Positions 9,161-18,629 are shown, counted from the first letter of the stretch. The stretch: 64,000 nt of DNA from Acinetobacter shaoyimingii (GCF_011578045.1 NZ_CP049801.1:2914001-2978000); one strand, 5' to 3'. The notes: generated from the sequence alone by a model not told the origin. A program made the numbers and translations.

Positions 9161-9739
9161 ATGGGACACCGTTTAAGTAAAATTTATACCCGTACTGGCG
9201 ACTCGGGCACGACTGGCTTAGGTGATGGCTCACGTGTTCCTAAAGATGACTTACGTATCCATGCCTTGGGCGATGTAGATGAGCTGAACTCATGTATTGG
9301 TATTCTACGTTCGCAAATTGCAGTGAGTCACATTGTAGATAAAGCCAAATGGGATAAATCTTTAAGCCTCATTCAACACTGGTTATTCGATTTGGGCGGC
9401 GAAGTCTGTATCCCAAATTACAATATGGTATTGCCAGTTGCAGTGGAATTTTTGGAAAAAGAAATTGATGAAATGAATGAAGCGCTACCGATGCTCAAAG
9501 ACTTCATTTTACCTGCTGGTACATTGGCATGTAGTTATGCACATCAGGCACGCTCAGTGTGTCGTCGTGCCGAACGTAGTTTAATGACCGTGCATAGTCG
9601 TGATCAAAATATTCAAGCCACTTCACTTCAACTGTTAAACCGATTATCTGACTGGTTATTTGTGGCTTCACGCACATTACAACGTGCCGAAGATGGTACA
9701 GAAGTGTTATGGCAAAAAAATATTTACGACACAATTTAA
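9161..9739 (+). CDS. PduO-type cob(I)alamin adenosyltransferase
   Basis: 192 residues. The N-terminal ATP-binding motif YTRTGDSGTTGLGDGSRV, then GDVDELNSCIG and the C-terminal RRAERSL and LNRLSDWLFVASR, define the PduO/MMAB class of trimeric corrinoid adenosyltransferases. The enzyme makes adenosylcobalamin from cob(I)alamin and ATP. It follows the B12 receptor by 75 nt on the same strand, so the riboswitch probably controls both. The product would be the ligand that represses the operon. Confidence 0.93.
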   Translation: MGHRLSKIYTRTGDSGTTGLGDGSRVPKDDLRIHALGDVDELNSCIGILRSQIAVSHIVDKAKWDKSLSLIQHWLFDLGGEVCIPNYNMVLPVAVEFLEKEIDEMNEALPMLKDFILPAGTLACSYAHQARSVCRRAERSLMTVHSRDQNIQATSLQLLNRLSDWLFVASRTLQRAEDGTEVLWQKNIYDTI

Positions 9740-9794
9740 GCTCATTTTGGTCGTATAATCGTATGTATATCGATTCAATGTCATTGAGATTAAC

Positions 9795-10511
9795 ATGCGT
9801 ATTATTGGTCATCGTGGTGCACGTGGTGAAGCGCCTGAAAATACTTTAGGTGGCTTCCAATATATTCATGATTTGGGAATTCGAGCAGTTGAGTTCGATG
9901 TCCGTCAGTTGCATGATCAAAACTTAGTGATCATGCACGATGACAATTTTGTTCGAACGACTGCTCAAGATAAAAACATCTACCAATGTTCAGTTCAAGA
10001 TTTAGACCAATATGACCAATCTGAAATTTGGATGGATTGGACAAAATTTGAAGTCACCCCTCAACTGAAAGATGCGTTAAACATCATGCAAGATTTTGAG
10101 CATCTAGAAGTTGAAATTAAAGCTGTCGAAAGCTATGAAGCCGCTGAAAATTTATTAAATGAGCTTGAAAAACAACTCCAAGGTTTCGAGCAGACCGCTG
10201 TCATTACCAGTTTTGACCGTAAGATTCATGAAGTTTTACAGCAAACCAATTCGAATTTTCGTCGTGGTTTACTGATCGAAGACGATATTAAATATCAAGC
10301 GATTGAAGATGCTTTAAAATTCGGTTGTATGCAAATTGGTTGGATGAATCAACTGGCAACACATGAGATAATTCAAGCTACACAGCAGGCTAATTTAGCC
10401 ATCAGTGTATGGACAGTGAATGAGATAGAACGTGCTAAACAGCTTCGTGATTTGGGTGTTCAAGGACTCATTACCGACTTTCCAAAACTGATATTAAACG
10501 AACTGAAATAA
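9795..10511 (+). CDS. Glycerophosphodiester phosphodiesterase
   Basis: 238 residues, a cytoplasmic GDPD of the UgpQ type with no signal peptide. Catalytic features are HRGARGEAPENT near the N-terminus, EFDV with paired acidic metal ligands, HDD, EIK mid-protein, and a C-terminal WTVNE then GVQGLITDFP. The family splits glycerophosphodiesters from phospholipid turnover into glycerol-3-phosphate and an alcohol. It starts 55 nt after the adenosyltransferase gene and may be read through from it, but no functional link is apparent. Confidence 0.92.
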   Translation: MRIIGHRGARGEAPENTLGGFQYIHDLGIRAVEFDVRQLHDQNLVIMHDDNFVRTTAQDKNIYQCSVQDLDQYDQSEIWMDWTKFEVTPQLKDALNIMQDFEHLEVEIKAVESYEAAENLLNELEKQLQGFEQTAVITSFDRKIHEVLQQTNSNFRRGLLIEDDIKYQAIEDALKFGCMQIGWMNQLATHEIIQATQQANLAISVWTVNEIERAKQLRDLGVQGLITDFPKLILNELK

Positions 10512-10879
10512 GCATATCGAGATCATCAATCAAACTGAATATGAGTACTTAGATTGCAAGTTGAACAAACCTTTAGCAATTAAATAATCGCTATATTTTG
10601 AAAAAATTAATGCAATCATCTGACTTAAAAAACTTTTTTTAAATATTGATAGATGATCTTTAATTTGAAAGATGAAATGATTAATCAACTGATATTGTAA
10701 GCAAAATGAAAAGGACTAAACTACATGACTTATTCTGTTACTGTTCAGTACAATACAACTGTAGAATAATAGTAGTGGGCAAATGTAGCTCGTGCTAACA
10801 TGATCAAGTCTTAACCCTATTTCATTATAGCTTTAAGTCTTTATTTATACCTTCTTAGGTTCTAGGAGTGCTGTTGGAG
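10512..10879. other. Gene-free leader of the desaturase gene
   Basis: About 370 bp with no open frame that looks coding. A small palindrome, ACTGTTCAGT (10740-10749), lies among AT-rich sequence and could be part of a repressor operator for the fatty-acid desaturase. It is too short to assign. No terminator is evident after the preceding phosphodiesterase gene. Confidence 0.4.
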
Positions 10880-12052
10880 ATGAATGCTCCCTTACCAAAA
10901 GCCCCAATTAACTGGATTGCAGTTTTCGCATTGGTGCTTTTACCTGTTGTCGCACTGATTGCTATTCCACTTTATGCCTACCATCACGATTTTAGTACGG
11001 CTGCTTGGATTAGCATGTTTGTTTTACTGGGCGTAAGTAGCCTTGGTATTACGGCGGGTTACCACCGTTTATGGGCACATCGTGCTTATGAAGCGACGTT
11101 ACCTTTAAAGATTATTTTAATGATCATGGGTACTTTTGCAGTTCAAAACAGTATTTTGTATTGGGCTTCTGGTCACCGTACGCATCACCGTCATGTTGAT
11201 GATGTTGAGCAAGATCCTTATTCGATTAATAATGGTTTTTGGTACGCTCATATCGGCTGGATGTTGCGTAACTATCCTGCTTCTGAGGCAAATTATAAAA
11301 ATGCACCAGATTTGTTGAAAGACAAAGTGGTGATGTTCCAAGACAAATATTATGTTCCATTAGTGATTGTTGTTCATGCTGCAATCTTACTGCCTGTGGG
11401 TTGGGCTGTAGGTGATATGGCAGGTGTTTTACTGCTTGGCGGTTTAATGCGCTTAATCTTAAGCCATCACGTTACTTTCTTTATTAACTCACTTTGTCAC
11501 ATGTGGGGTAAACGTCCTTATACAGACGAAAATACCGCGCGTGATAACTTCTGGTTAGCGATTGCTACTTGGGGTGAGGGTTATCATAACTACCATCATA
11601 TTTTCCAATACGATTATCGTAATGGTGTGAAATGGTGGCAATACGATCCTACAAAATGGCTCATTTGGACATTCTCTAAATTTGGCATGGCGAAAAACTT
11701 ACGTCGTATTCCAAGCTTTAACATCAAAAAAGCTGAACTTGCGATGAAGTTTAAATATGCTGAGCAAGATTTAGCTGTGTACGGTCATAACGTAAGTGAA
11801 GATATTGCCACAGCAAAAATGCGTATCGCTCAAGAATACGAAGCATTTTCACAAACATTGAATGACTGGGCAAAGTTAAAAGAACAGGAAATTCAAGTGA
11901 AGAAAGCATCTGTCGCTGAAAAAATCCATCAAATGGACAGTAAACTTAAAGTTGAGTTCCAATTGGTAGAACAGCGTCTTTCACATCATCGTGAAACTTT
12001 AAAATTACTCACACGTAATTTGAAGAAAGAAAAAGCCCCTGTTTCTCATTAA
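10880..12052 (+). CDS. Membrane acyl-CoA desaturase
   Basis: About 390 residues. The three histidine boxes of the stearoyl-CoA desaturase class are present: HRLWAH near residue 62, HRTHHRH near 99, and HNYHH near 236. They bind the di-iron centre that inserts a cis double bond into acyl chains. Hydrophobic helices flank the boxes. The last ~90 residues are charged and probably coiled-coil, an extension beyond the catalytic domain. I prefer ATG 10880, with AGGAG 11 nt upstream, over the GTG at 10868, which has its ribosome site abutting it. Confidence 0.9.
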   Translation: MNAPLPKAPINWIAVFALVLLPVVALIAIPLYAYHHDFSTAAWISMFVLLGVSSLGITAGYHRLWAHRAYEATLPLKIILMIMGTFAVQNSILYWASGHRTHHRHVDDVEQDPYSINNGFWYAHIGWMLRNYPASEANYKNAPDLLKDKVVMFQDKYYVPLVIVVHAAILLPVGWAVGDMAGVLLLGGLMRLILSHHVTFFINSLCHMWGKRPYTDENTARDNFWLAIATWGEGYHNYHHIFQYDYRNGVKWWQYDPTKWLIWTFSKFGMAKNLRRIPSFNIKKAELAMKFKYAEQDLAVYGHNVSEDIATAKMRIAQEYEAFSQTLNDWAKLKEQEIQVKKASVAEKIHQMDSKLKVEFQLVEQRLSHHRETLKLLTRNLKKEKAPVSH

Positions 12053-12076
12053 AACAAGAATCAATTGAACATATTG

Positions 12077-12108
12077 AAAAGAAAAGCTCCTACGGGAGCT
12101 TTTCTTTT
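12077..12108 (+). terminator. Rho-independent terminator after the desaturase
   Basis: AAAAGAAAAGCTCC, a TACG tetraloop, then GGAGCTTTTCTTTT. This is a perfect 14-bp stem with a T-rich 3' arm, 24 nt past the stop codon. Confidence 0.92.
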
Positions 12109-12170
12109 CTGGATGATCTATAAAACTAACGCTCTATACATGTATCGACCATAAGAATAAAGGTACAACA

Positions 12171-12500
12171 ATGAACATGAATCACATCCCTTTCGGTATC
12201 ACAAACTGGGCTGAAATCGAGACCACCAAACATACTGGAGAAACAGGTTTTACACTGTGGAAAACCCAACATTTTGACAATATCCGCGTCAGAATGGTGG
12301 AGTATTCTCCCCACTATCTTGCTGACCATCTCTGCACTAAAGGGCATATTTTGCTTTGTTTAGAGGGTGAATTAAGCACTGAATTAGATGATGGACGAGT
12401 TTTCACACTGACAGCAGGCATGAGTTATCAAGTGGCTGATCATGCAGAAGCACACCGCTCATCAACCGTACTTGGAGCAAAACTCTTTATCGTAGACTAG
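12171..12500 (+). CDS. DHCW-motif cupin-fold protein
   Basis: 109 residues, a small single-domain cupin. The motif region ADHLCTKGHILLCLEGEL matches the DHCW-type cupins, with Leu where Trp is usual. A second conserved block (MSYQVADHAEAHRSST) gives further His ligands. Members are short cytosolic beta-barrels of unknown activity. ATG 12171 and 12177 are both possible starts. It lies between a terminator and selO, probably with its own promoter. Confidence 0.8.
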   Translation: MNMNHIPFGITNWAEIETTKHTGETGFTLWKTQHFDNIRVRMVEYSPHYLADHLCTKGHILLCLEGELSTELDDGRVFTLTAGMSYQVADHAEAHRSSTVLGAKLFIVD

Positions 12501-12574
12501 ATAAATCAATACCACACGTATTGTTGTTAGATTTGCTATAGTGAATTTAGATTTTCAAAAAGTTTTAAAATCCT

Positions 12575-14020
12575 ATGCAATTTAATCCACGCTATAACAC
12601 GCTCAGTCCAAAGCTTTATCACCATCAACAACCTGTGCCTTTAAAAAATCCGAGGGCAGGTCACTTTAATGACCAACTTGCCGATGAACTCAATTGGTCA
12701 GAAGCAGATAAAAGTGCTTGGGTTGAGATATGTAGCGGTCAAAAAACCTTTACCGAATTTGAACCTTTGGCGATGGTCTATGCAGGACATCAGTTTGGTC
12801 AATGGGCAGGTCAACTGGGTGATGGTCGTGGATTACTCATTACACAAATTTTAGATAAAAAAAATCAAACTATCGATCTACATTTAAAAGGCGCTGGTTC
12901 AACCCCCTACTCGCGTATGGGCGATGGAAGGGCTGTATTACGTTCGGTAGTTCGTGAATATTTGGCAGGACATGCACTCAATGCCTTAGGTGTTCCATCA
13001 AGTAATGCAGTAGGTTTTACCTCTTCAGATCAGGGCATACAACGCGAAAAATTAGAACGTGGTGCCATGATGCTGCGCACGTCAGACTGTCACATACGTT
13101 TAGGACATTTTGAGTGGATCAATCAATATCAGCCTGAGTTGCTTGAAGAATTCACACAAAAAAGTATCGAATGGCACTATCCAGAATGTTTAGAAGCTGA
13201 TCAACCGATTTTGGCATTTGCGACACGAGTGATTCAGCGTACTGCGGTGATGATCGCAAAATGGCAACTGGTTGGTTTTGCTCACGGCGTGATGAATACC
13301 GATAACCTTAATATTACCGGTACGACTTTAGATTTTGGTCCTTATGGATTTATGGAACGTTTCCGTCCAAACTGGATCAACAATCATAGTGATTACAATG
13401 GTCGTTATACCTATCAACAACAACCGAGTATTGCACATTGGAATTTGTGGAATTGGCTCAACAATCTTATTCCTTTGGAAAAAGATGCATCAAAAAAACA
13501 GCAATTTAAAGAAGATTTGGCGCAATGTTTAGAACATTTTGAGCCGACATTTTTGGAACATTACAAACTTGGATTATCTCTAAAAATGGGATTGCCGGGT
13601 TTTCATAAAGACAGTTTTGATTGTGCGATGGCATTTTTAAGAATCTTACAATCTGAACAACTTGACTACACACAAAGCTTTATACGCCTCCAAGAAAAAC
13701 AATATGACGTGATCAAAGATGATTGTTTAGATCGACGTCAGTTTGAAGAATTTTTAATACAATACCAAAGTATCCGTGAACATCAAGATATTGCCGAGCT
13801 GGATGTCGAAATGGTCAAGGCCAATCCGCGATATATTCTGCGCAACCATATGGCTCAGCGGGCAATCGAGCTGGCAGAAGGTCATGATTTTTCAGAAGTA
13901 GATCGATTATTTAAATTACTGAACAAACCTTTTATTCATCAACCTGAACTCGAAAAATCAGAAGATCTGGCACCATTACCTACGGATGTGCCTGAAGTCA
14001 TGGTCAGTTGTTCTTCATAG
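12575..14020 (+). CDS. selO: Protein adenylyltransferase SelO (YdiU)
   Basis: 481 residues, the normal SelO length. SelO is a pseudokinase-fold enzyme that binds ATP upside-down and transfers AMP to Ser/Thr/Tyr of target proteins, with a link to redox stress. Signature stretches are MVYAGHQFGQWAGQLGDGRG, KGAGSTPYSRMGDGRAVLRS, HGVMNTDN and LDFGPYGFM. The eukaryotic selenocysteine tail is absent; the protein ends in CSS. It is a single gene followed by a terminator. Confidence 0.95.
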   Translation: MQFNPRYNTLSPKLYHHQQPVPLKNPRAGHFNDQLADELNWSEADKSAWVEICSGQKTFTEFEPLAMVYAGHQFGQWAGQLGDGRGLLITQILDKKNQTIDLHLKGAGSTPYSRMGDGRAVLRSVVREYLAGHALNALGVPSSNAVGFTSSDQGIQREKLERGAMMLRTSDCHIRLGHFEWINQYQPELLEEFTQKSIEWHYPECLEADQPILAFATRVIQRTAVMIAKWQLVGFAHGVMNTDNLNITGTTLDFGPYGFMERFRPNWINNHSDYNGRYTYQQQPSIAHWNLWNWLNNLIPLEKDASKKQQFKEDLAQCLEHFEPTFLEHYKLGLSLKMGLPGFHKDSFDCAMAFLRILQSEQLDYTQSFIRLQEKQYDVIKDDCLDRRQFEEFLIQYQSIREHQDIAELDVEMVKANPRYILRNHMAQRAIELAEGHDFSEVDRLFKLLNKPFIHQPELEKSEDLAPLPTDVPEVMVSCSS

Positions 14021-14060
14021 TTTTCGTAATCTTACAAAAACCACATCATTCGACTTAATG

Positions 14061-14084
14061 AAATAGCCCAGATTTGGGCTATTT
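14061..14084 (+). terminator. Terminator after selO
   Basis: AAATAGCCCA, a 4-nt loop, then TGGGCTATTT followed by T. A 10-bp stem 40 nt past the selO stop, with AT ends that allow function in either direction. Confidence 0.8.
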
Positions 14085-14272
14085 TCAATTGAGTAACCGC
14101 TGAATTTAGCTTTTTAATCCTTTTTTTGTCTAAGTTTTTCATTTCACATATTGTGATTTATTTCACATTGTTTTAAATTTATCGCATACAATTTTACTTT
14201 ATGAAAAAGATAAACTAAAAATATTTCAATCAATTGAACAATATTGAGAATTAGAAAACGGATAATAAACGT

Positions 14273-14869
14273 ATGTTTAAGAAGTTAGGCAGCTTATGTT
14301 TAATATTGATTGTGATTATTGCTGGCTGTACCTATGGTTATTATAAATTAAAGCGTTATTTGCCCAGTCATCCTGTCCAAAGTACTCAAGCTTTAAATCA
14401 GCAAGATATTCGTAAAATAAGACAATATACCCCCATTACCGAGGTTCATGTCTATAAAGCTGAGCGTAGACTTCATCTTTTAAATGGTTCCAATATTATA
14501 CGCAGCTATGAAATGCGACTGGGTTTTAACCCCATTGGGCATAAAGTTCAAGAAGGTGATGGCAAAACACCTGAGGGACGTTACATTTTAGATTGGCGTA
14601 ATGCGCAAAGTGCATTTTATAAATCATTACATATATCTTATCCCAATGAACAAGATAAAGTCATCGCGCGACAATTGGGCGTTTCACCTGGAGGAGATAT
14701 AATGATCCACGGATCTGCAAAAAAAGCTCAAGTTGAAGTCGTACCTAAATTGATGAAATACATGCCCACTGAAGATTGGACTTGGGGATGTATCGCTGTT
14801 AGAAATGTAGACATGGATGAAATCTGGCAATTGATTGATGATGGAACAGCAATTGAAATTTACCCTTAA
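14273..14869 (+). CDS. L,D-transpeptidase (YkuD domain), probable lipoprotein
   Basis: 198 residues. The N-terminus has a hydrophobic stretch ending in IAGC, a fair lipobox, so the protein is probably anchored in the periplasm. The YkuD domain holds GDGKTPEGRY, MIHGSAK with the catalytic-site His, and TWGCIAVRN with the catalytic Cys. Such enzymes form 3-3 peptidoglycan cross-links or attach or release cell-wall proteins. A DpaA-like amidase role within the fold cannot be excluded. An MmcQ-type gene follows 25 nt later. Confidence 0.88.
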   Translation: MFKKLGSLCLILIVIIAGCTYGYYKLKRYLPSHPVQSTQALNQQDIRKIRQYTPITEVHVYKAERRLHLLNGSNIIRSYEMRLGFNPIGHKVQEGDGKTPEGRYILDWRNAQSAFYKSLHISYPNEQDKVIARQLGVSPGGDIMIHGSAKKAQVEVVPKLMKYMPTEDWTWGCIAVRNVDMDEIWQLIDDGTAIEIYP

Positions 14870-14894
14870 AAATTATTCAAATTAAAGGTTTTAT

Positions 14895-15272
14895 ATGATT
14901 CATCTTCATCAATATGCAGACCAAGTCGCTCAAGCATTACCGCAAACCACGCTCTCACAACCATTTGGTGAAGGTTGTAATGTGTATAAGGTAGCAAATA
15001 AAGTATATCTCATGGCTTTTAAACTTGAAGGTAAAGCCGTTTTAAATATAAAAGTTGAACCTCAGCATAGTGAAATGCTACGTGACTTTTATCCTTTTAT
15101 TCATGCGGGTTATCACATGAATAAACGTCACTGGATTTCGCTTTATGAACATGAAGAAGTCAAAGAAGATTTAGTACAAGATTTGATTCAATCTTCTTAT
15201 GATTTGGTGGTTAAAACTCTAAGTAAAAATGATCAGAATAGAATTTCTCTGTTAAGAGAACTGGATCATTGA
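14895..15272 (+). CDS. MmcQ/YjbR-family protein
   Basis: 125 residues, a small CyaY-like fold. Diagnostic stretches are QPFGEGCNVYKVANKVYLMAF at the start, FYPFIHAGYHMNKRHW in the middle, and the SYDLVVKTLSK helix at the end. Members are called MmcQ/YjbR DNA-binding-like proteins, but their role is not settled. It is only 25 nt downstream of the L,D-transpeptidase gene, so the two are probably co-transcribed. Confidence 0.85.
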   Translation: MIHLHQYADQVAQALPQTTLSQPFGEGCNVYKVANKVYLMAFKLEGKAVLNIKVEPQHSEMLRDFYPFIHAGYHMNKRHWISLYEHEEVKEDLVQDLIQSSYDLVVKTLSKNDQNRISLLRELDH

Positions 15273-15460
15273 AAAATTTGAGATCAATAAATGACATCAA
15301 ATATAAAGTTATCCCATAAAGCATTTTATGCTTCTGTTAAGTACTTAAGTTGTGATAGTAAAATTTATAAAAATATTAGAAATAATCAATTGAATTTCAA
15401 ATAGCTCCGCATAATCAACTGATGATAAAAGAGAGTTTTTAAACCACTCATTTTTACTAA

Positions 15461-15496
15461 AAAAAAGCGAATAGAAATCATCTATCCGCTTTTTTC
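15461..15496. terminator. Bidirectional terminator between mmcQ and baeR
   Basis: AAAAAAGCG-A-ATAGA, a short loop, then TCTAT-C-CGCTTTTTT. The stem has one mismatch and T runs on both strands, and it separates two convergent genes. Confidence 0.85.
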
Positions 15497-15515
15497 AATC
15501 TATGCAATAAATAGA

Positions 15516-16202
15516 TCAATCTTCAGGATATTCGAAACGATAGCCTACCCCGTACACAGCCTGCACCCATTCATGGCGGTTACCTGTTTCAGCAGCATCC
15601 GAAATTTTACGGCGTAAGTTTTTAATATGGCTGTCGATCACACGGTCTGCCACATCGAAACTGTCAGGATTGATATGATCAAGCAATTGTGCACGTGAAT
15701 ACACCTGCCCCACATGTTCCAAGAACAATTCCAATAAACGGAATTCAGTCGGGGTTAAATTCAATGACTTTTGTTGATACCAGATTCGTTGCTGTGCTTT
15801 GTCCATACGAAACAGATTATTTTCTTCAGGCTCAGCTTTACGTTCTAAACGACGTAAAACAGCTTGTACACGAGCTACCAGTTCCTTAGGACTAAATGGC
15901 TTACATAAGTAATCATCTGCGCCCATGTTTAAACCTAATACACGGTCAATTTCTTCAGTACGAGCGGTCACCATAATAATCGGTATATCAGACTGTTCAC
16001 GTACTTTACGGCAAATAGTTAGACCGTCCATGCGTGGCACCATCAAGTCCAATAGCATTAAACTCGGTTTACGTTGTAAAAAGCTGTCATATGCTTCTTG
16101 ACCATCATGAAACATGCTGACTTCAAAACCAGCCGCTTCTAGATAATCTCGCACCAATTGTGCAAGTTCTACTTCATCTTCAACCAGCATCACATGCTTC
16201 AT
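15516..16202 (-). CDS. baeR: OmpR-family response regulator, BaeR-like
   Basis: 228 residues. The receiver domain has acidic EDE, the phospho-acceptor Asp in LMLLDLMVPRMDG, MVTAR and CKPFSPKEL. The C-terminal winged helix holds LTPTEFRLLELF and VDSHIKNLRRKI-type sequence ending in YGVGYRFE. It overlaps the kinase gene by 4 bp. The sequence closely fits the envelope-stress regulator called BaeR in Acinetobacter, where it controls efflux pumps such as AdeABC. The regulon is inferred from that family, not from sites seen here. Confidence 0.88.
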   Translation of the reverse strand: MKHVMLVEDEVELAQLVRDYLEAAGFEVSMFHDGQEAYDSFLQRKPSLMLLDLMVPRMDGLTICRKVREQSDIPIIMVTARTEEIDRVLGLNMGADDYLCKPFSPKELVARVQAVLRRLERKAEPEENNLFRMDKAQQRIWYQQKSLNLTPTEFRLLELFLEHVGQVYSRAQLLDHINPDSFDVADRVIDSHIKNLRRKISDAAETGNRHEWVQAVYGVGYRFEYPED

Positions 16203-17935
16203 GCGTTTTCCTTCTTAACTTTTGTGTTTTTTGGAAAGGTGAGTTTGCATCGTAAACCACCCAATGGTGAATGATCAAAGCTCAATTTACCCCCTAAACC
16301 TTGAACAATTTTACCTGACAATGCAAGCCCTAGACCAGTTCCGCCTGTGCTACGTGTGCGAGAGTCATCAACACGGTAGAATCGTTCACCCAAATGGGCC
16401 AATTGTTCATCAGTCACACCGAGCGGACTATCATCAACAATCACGGACCAAGACTGTGCATCTTGTTCAGTATGGACATGAACTTCGCCACCTGCGGTGG
16501 TGTAGCGAATACTATTGCCCAATAAATTGACCATAATTTGTTTAAAGCGATCAACATCCAATTGTAATTCGGCACCCTGTCCCTCAACGCTGATGCTTAA
16601 ATGAGCTTGTTCAAATTTAGGTTTAAAATTATCCACTTCTTGCAATACGACCGCCCATGGATCAACTTCTGTAAAGTAGAATTTCAATTGCTGTGCTTCA
16701 GCTTGAGCTAAATCTGCCAAATCTTGGGTCAATTTTTTCAAACTACTCACTTGCCCTAACATCGAGGCAAAATGTTCTGGTGTCGGTTTACGAATGCCAT
16801 CTTGCATGGCCTCAATTTGCGCTTGCAATACGGCCAAAGGTGTTTTCAGCTCATGTGATGTATCGGCTACCCACTGACGACGTGAGCTTTCATGCTGATC
16901 CAAAATTACAGCCAATTGATTAATTTCATTGGATAAATCTCCCAACTCATCATTGCGATTAACTTTCACTTGGTGCTGATAATTGCCTTTAGTCAATTCA
17001 CGTGTTGCTTTTAGCAATCGTTGAATCGGTGTTTTAAAATAGGTTGCTAAAAGTAACGCTGCGACGAGACTGGTGAGGAAAGTTAAAATATAAATCAGTA
17101 ATAAGTAGCGTTTTTGATTGCTAAAAAAGTTAATACTCGATGCATCTTCCTGATCCAATACAGGTCGAAGACCTAAATAGCCGACAATTTTTCCATCTAC
17201 CGAAATTGGACGAAATGACACAGGATTTTCAGATGGCTCACCTAAAATAAACTGTTGTTTCGCGTCATAAAGTGACAATCGAGCACTTAAACCTAAATGA
17301 TCTGACATTGAAATAAACAGCTTTTTACCTTGTTGCTGTTCCGATGTACGCAGACTAGAAGGTTTATTATCCTTACGTTTTTCTGCATTTCTAAACTGAT
17401 TTTGATTGGAACTTAAAGGAAATTTGAGCCCTTCAAAAGGTTGATATTCAGAAGGTAAATTGTCTTCCAATACCTTTAATTCTTCAGGATTAATGGTCTG
17501 AGCACGCTGCGTATCCAATTGGCTCATCATGGTATGTTCTTTGAAATAACGCTGTTGCAATGCGATATCATACTGACGACGTAACCACCAGCGTGACAAC
17601 TTATCATAGTCGTCTGGTGCCGCTTGACCTTCGATTTGCAAAATCTGAGCTTGAACTGAGTTTCCCCAATCGTGATAAACCGAATATACACTCGCCAAGT
17701 TTTCAATCAGATGATCGAGTTTCTGCATCTCAACATCTGCCACATATTGGGTAAAGTTTTTCTGCATGGTCCAATGTAAGACGCTTAGGCTTACAGTGGT
17801 TATGACCAGCGTGGTCAATAACACAGTCAGGAAAATGCGTAGCGCAATGGGAACACGACGTATATTCAAAACAGTTCTCACGTTTTTCTTCTCATTTGGG
17901 TATTGTATAGAACACTCATTCAAAAAACTCTCCAT
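16199..17935 (-). CDS. baeS: Sensor histidine kinase, BaeS-like
   Basis: The protein has a transmembrane helix near the N-terminus, a periplasmic sensor of ~220 residues, a second helix, HAMP, a HisKA box with SHELKTPLAVL, the N box (MVNLLGNSIRYT), and G boxes VDDSPLGV and GGTGLGLALS. It overlaps baeR by 4 bp. The start is uncertain. I use ATG 17935, but GTG 17881 (with AGAAG upstream) or a TTG 12 nt further in would give a protein starting closer to RRVPIALRIF. A frame reaching 18010 would cross into the divergent lipoprotein gene. Confidence 0.87.
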   Translation of the reverse strand: MESFLNECSIQYPNEKKNVRTVLNIRRVPIALRIFLTVLLTTLVITTVSLSVLHWTMQKNFTQYVADVEMQKLDHLIENLASVYSVYHDWGNSVQAQILQIEGQAAPDDYDKLSRWWLRRQYDIALQQRYFKEHTMMSQLDTQRAQTINPEELKVLEDNLPSEYQPFEGLKFPLSSNQNQFRNAEKRKDNKPSSLRTSEQQQGKKLFISMSDHLGLSARLSLYDAKQQFILGEPSENPVSFRPISVDGKIVGYLGLRPVLDQEDASSINFFSNQKRYLLLIYILTFLTSLVAALLLATYFKTPIQRLLKATRELTKGNYQHQVKVNRNDELGDLSNEINQLAVILDQHESSRRQWVADTSHELKTPLAVLQAQIEAMQDGIRKPTPEHFASMLGQVSSLKKLTQDLADLAQAEAQQLKFYFTEVDPWAVVLQEVDNFKPKFEQAHLSISVEGQGAELQLDVDRFKQIMVNLLGNSIRYTTAGGEVHVHTEQDAQSWSVIVDDSPLGVTDEQLAHLGERFYRVDDSRTRSTGGTGLGLALSGKIVQGLGGKLSFDHSPLGGLRCKLTFPKNTKVKKENA

Positions 17936-18002
17936 TGTTTCTACATCTTTATTATTTAATCTTATCTCATCGAAAAAACATCCAATAATCGGGGATATGA
18001 CA

Positions 18003-18629
18003 ATGAACACACGTTCTAAAATTGCACTTATTACTGCCAGTGTTCTTAGCGCGGGCGCTCTAACTGCGTGTCAAACGACATCTACACCAAATGATGCAAA
18101 AGGTCCGCACAAATTTGATGGTTCACGTCATGAACGCCAAATGACACCAGAACAGCGTGAACAGTTCAAAAAACACTTAGAACAACGTAAAGCTTTTGCT
18201 GAGCAATTCAAAAAAGCATGTGAAGGTAAAGCTGTAGGTCAAACCACACAAATTAAAGTTGGTGAAAAAACGATTGATGGAACTTGTGTGTCACACTTCA
18301 AAGTCGATCGTAAAGATATGAAACAAGTGCGGGACGGTCATCACCCTATGAAAGGCGAACATCGTCCAATGAAGGGTGATTTCCATAAAGGCCCACAGCA
18401 AAACCGTGAACCTTTAACAGACGCAAAACGTGCTGAATTGACCCAAAAATTTGATGCACGATTGGCAAAACTTCAGCAACGTCAACAAGCTATTGCTCAA
18501 GCATGCCAAGGTCAGAAAGTAGGTCAAACGGTGCAAATTAAAGTTGGTGAAAAAACTTTAAATGGTCAATGCCAAGTCCGTTTTCAGCCAAATGCAATCG
18601 TTGCTCCAACAGCAGTAAAAGCATCATAA
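18003..18629 (+). CDS. Lipoprotein with two Cys-bounded repeats, divergent from baeSR
   Basis: 208 residues from ATG 18003, with GGGGA 8 nt upstream. The signal peptide ends in the lipobox LTAC. The mature part is charged and rich in His, Lys and Gln. It has two copies of a ~30-residue unit: KACEGKAVGQTTQIKVGEKT then C, and QACQGQKVGQTVQIKVGEKT then C, each with two Cys. Helical Gln/Glu-rich stretches precede each unit, recalling Spy/CpxP-type periplasmic chaperones, but I do not see LTxxQ motifs. Placement opposite an envelope-stress kinase suggests it is a target or accessory sensor. Function unknown. Confidence 0.75.
   Translation: MNTRSKIALITASVLSAGALTACQTTSTPNDAKGPHKFDGSRHERQMTPEQREQFKKHLEQRKAFAEQFKKACEGKAVGQTTQIKVGEKTIDGTCVSHFKVDRKDMKQVRDGHHPMKGEHRPMKGDFHKGPQQNREPLTDAKRAELTQKFDARLAKLQQRQQAIAQACQGQKVGQTVQIKVGEKTLNGQCQVRFQPNAIVAPTAVKAS

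Noticed and set aside
17766..18002. Long in-frame N-terminal extension of the lipoprotein gene
   Set aside because: It runs antisense to baeS and would bury the lipobox signal peptide, which begins properly at 18003.
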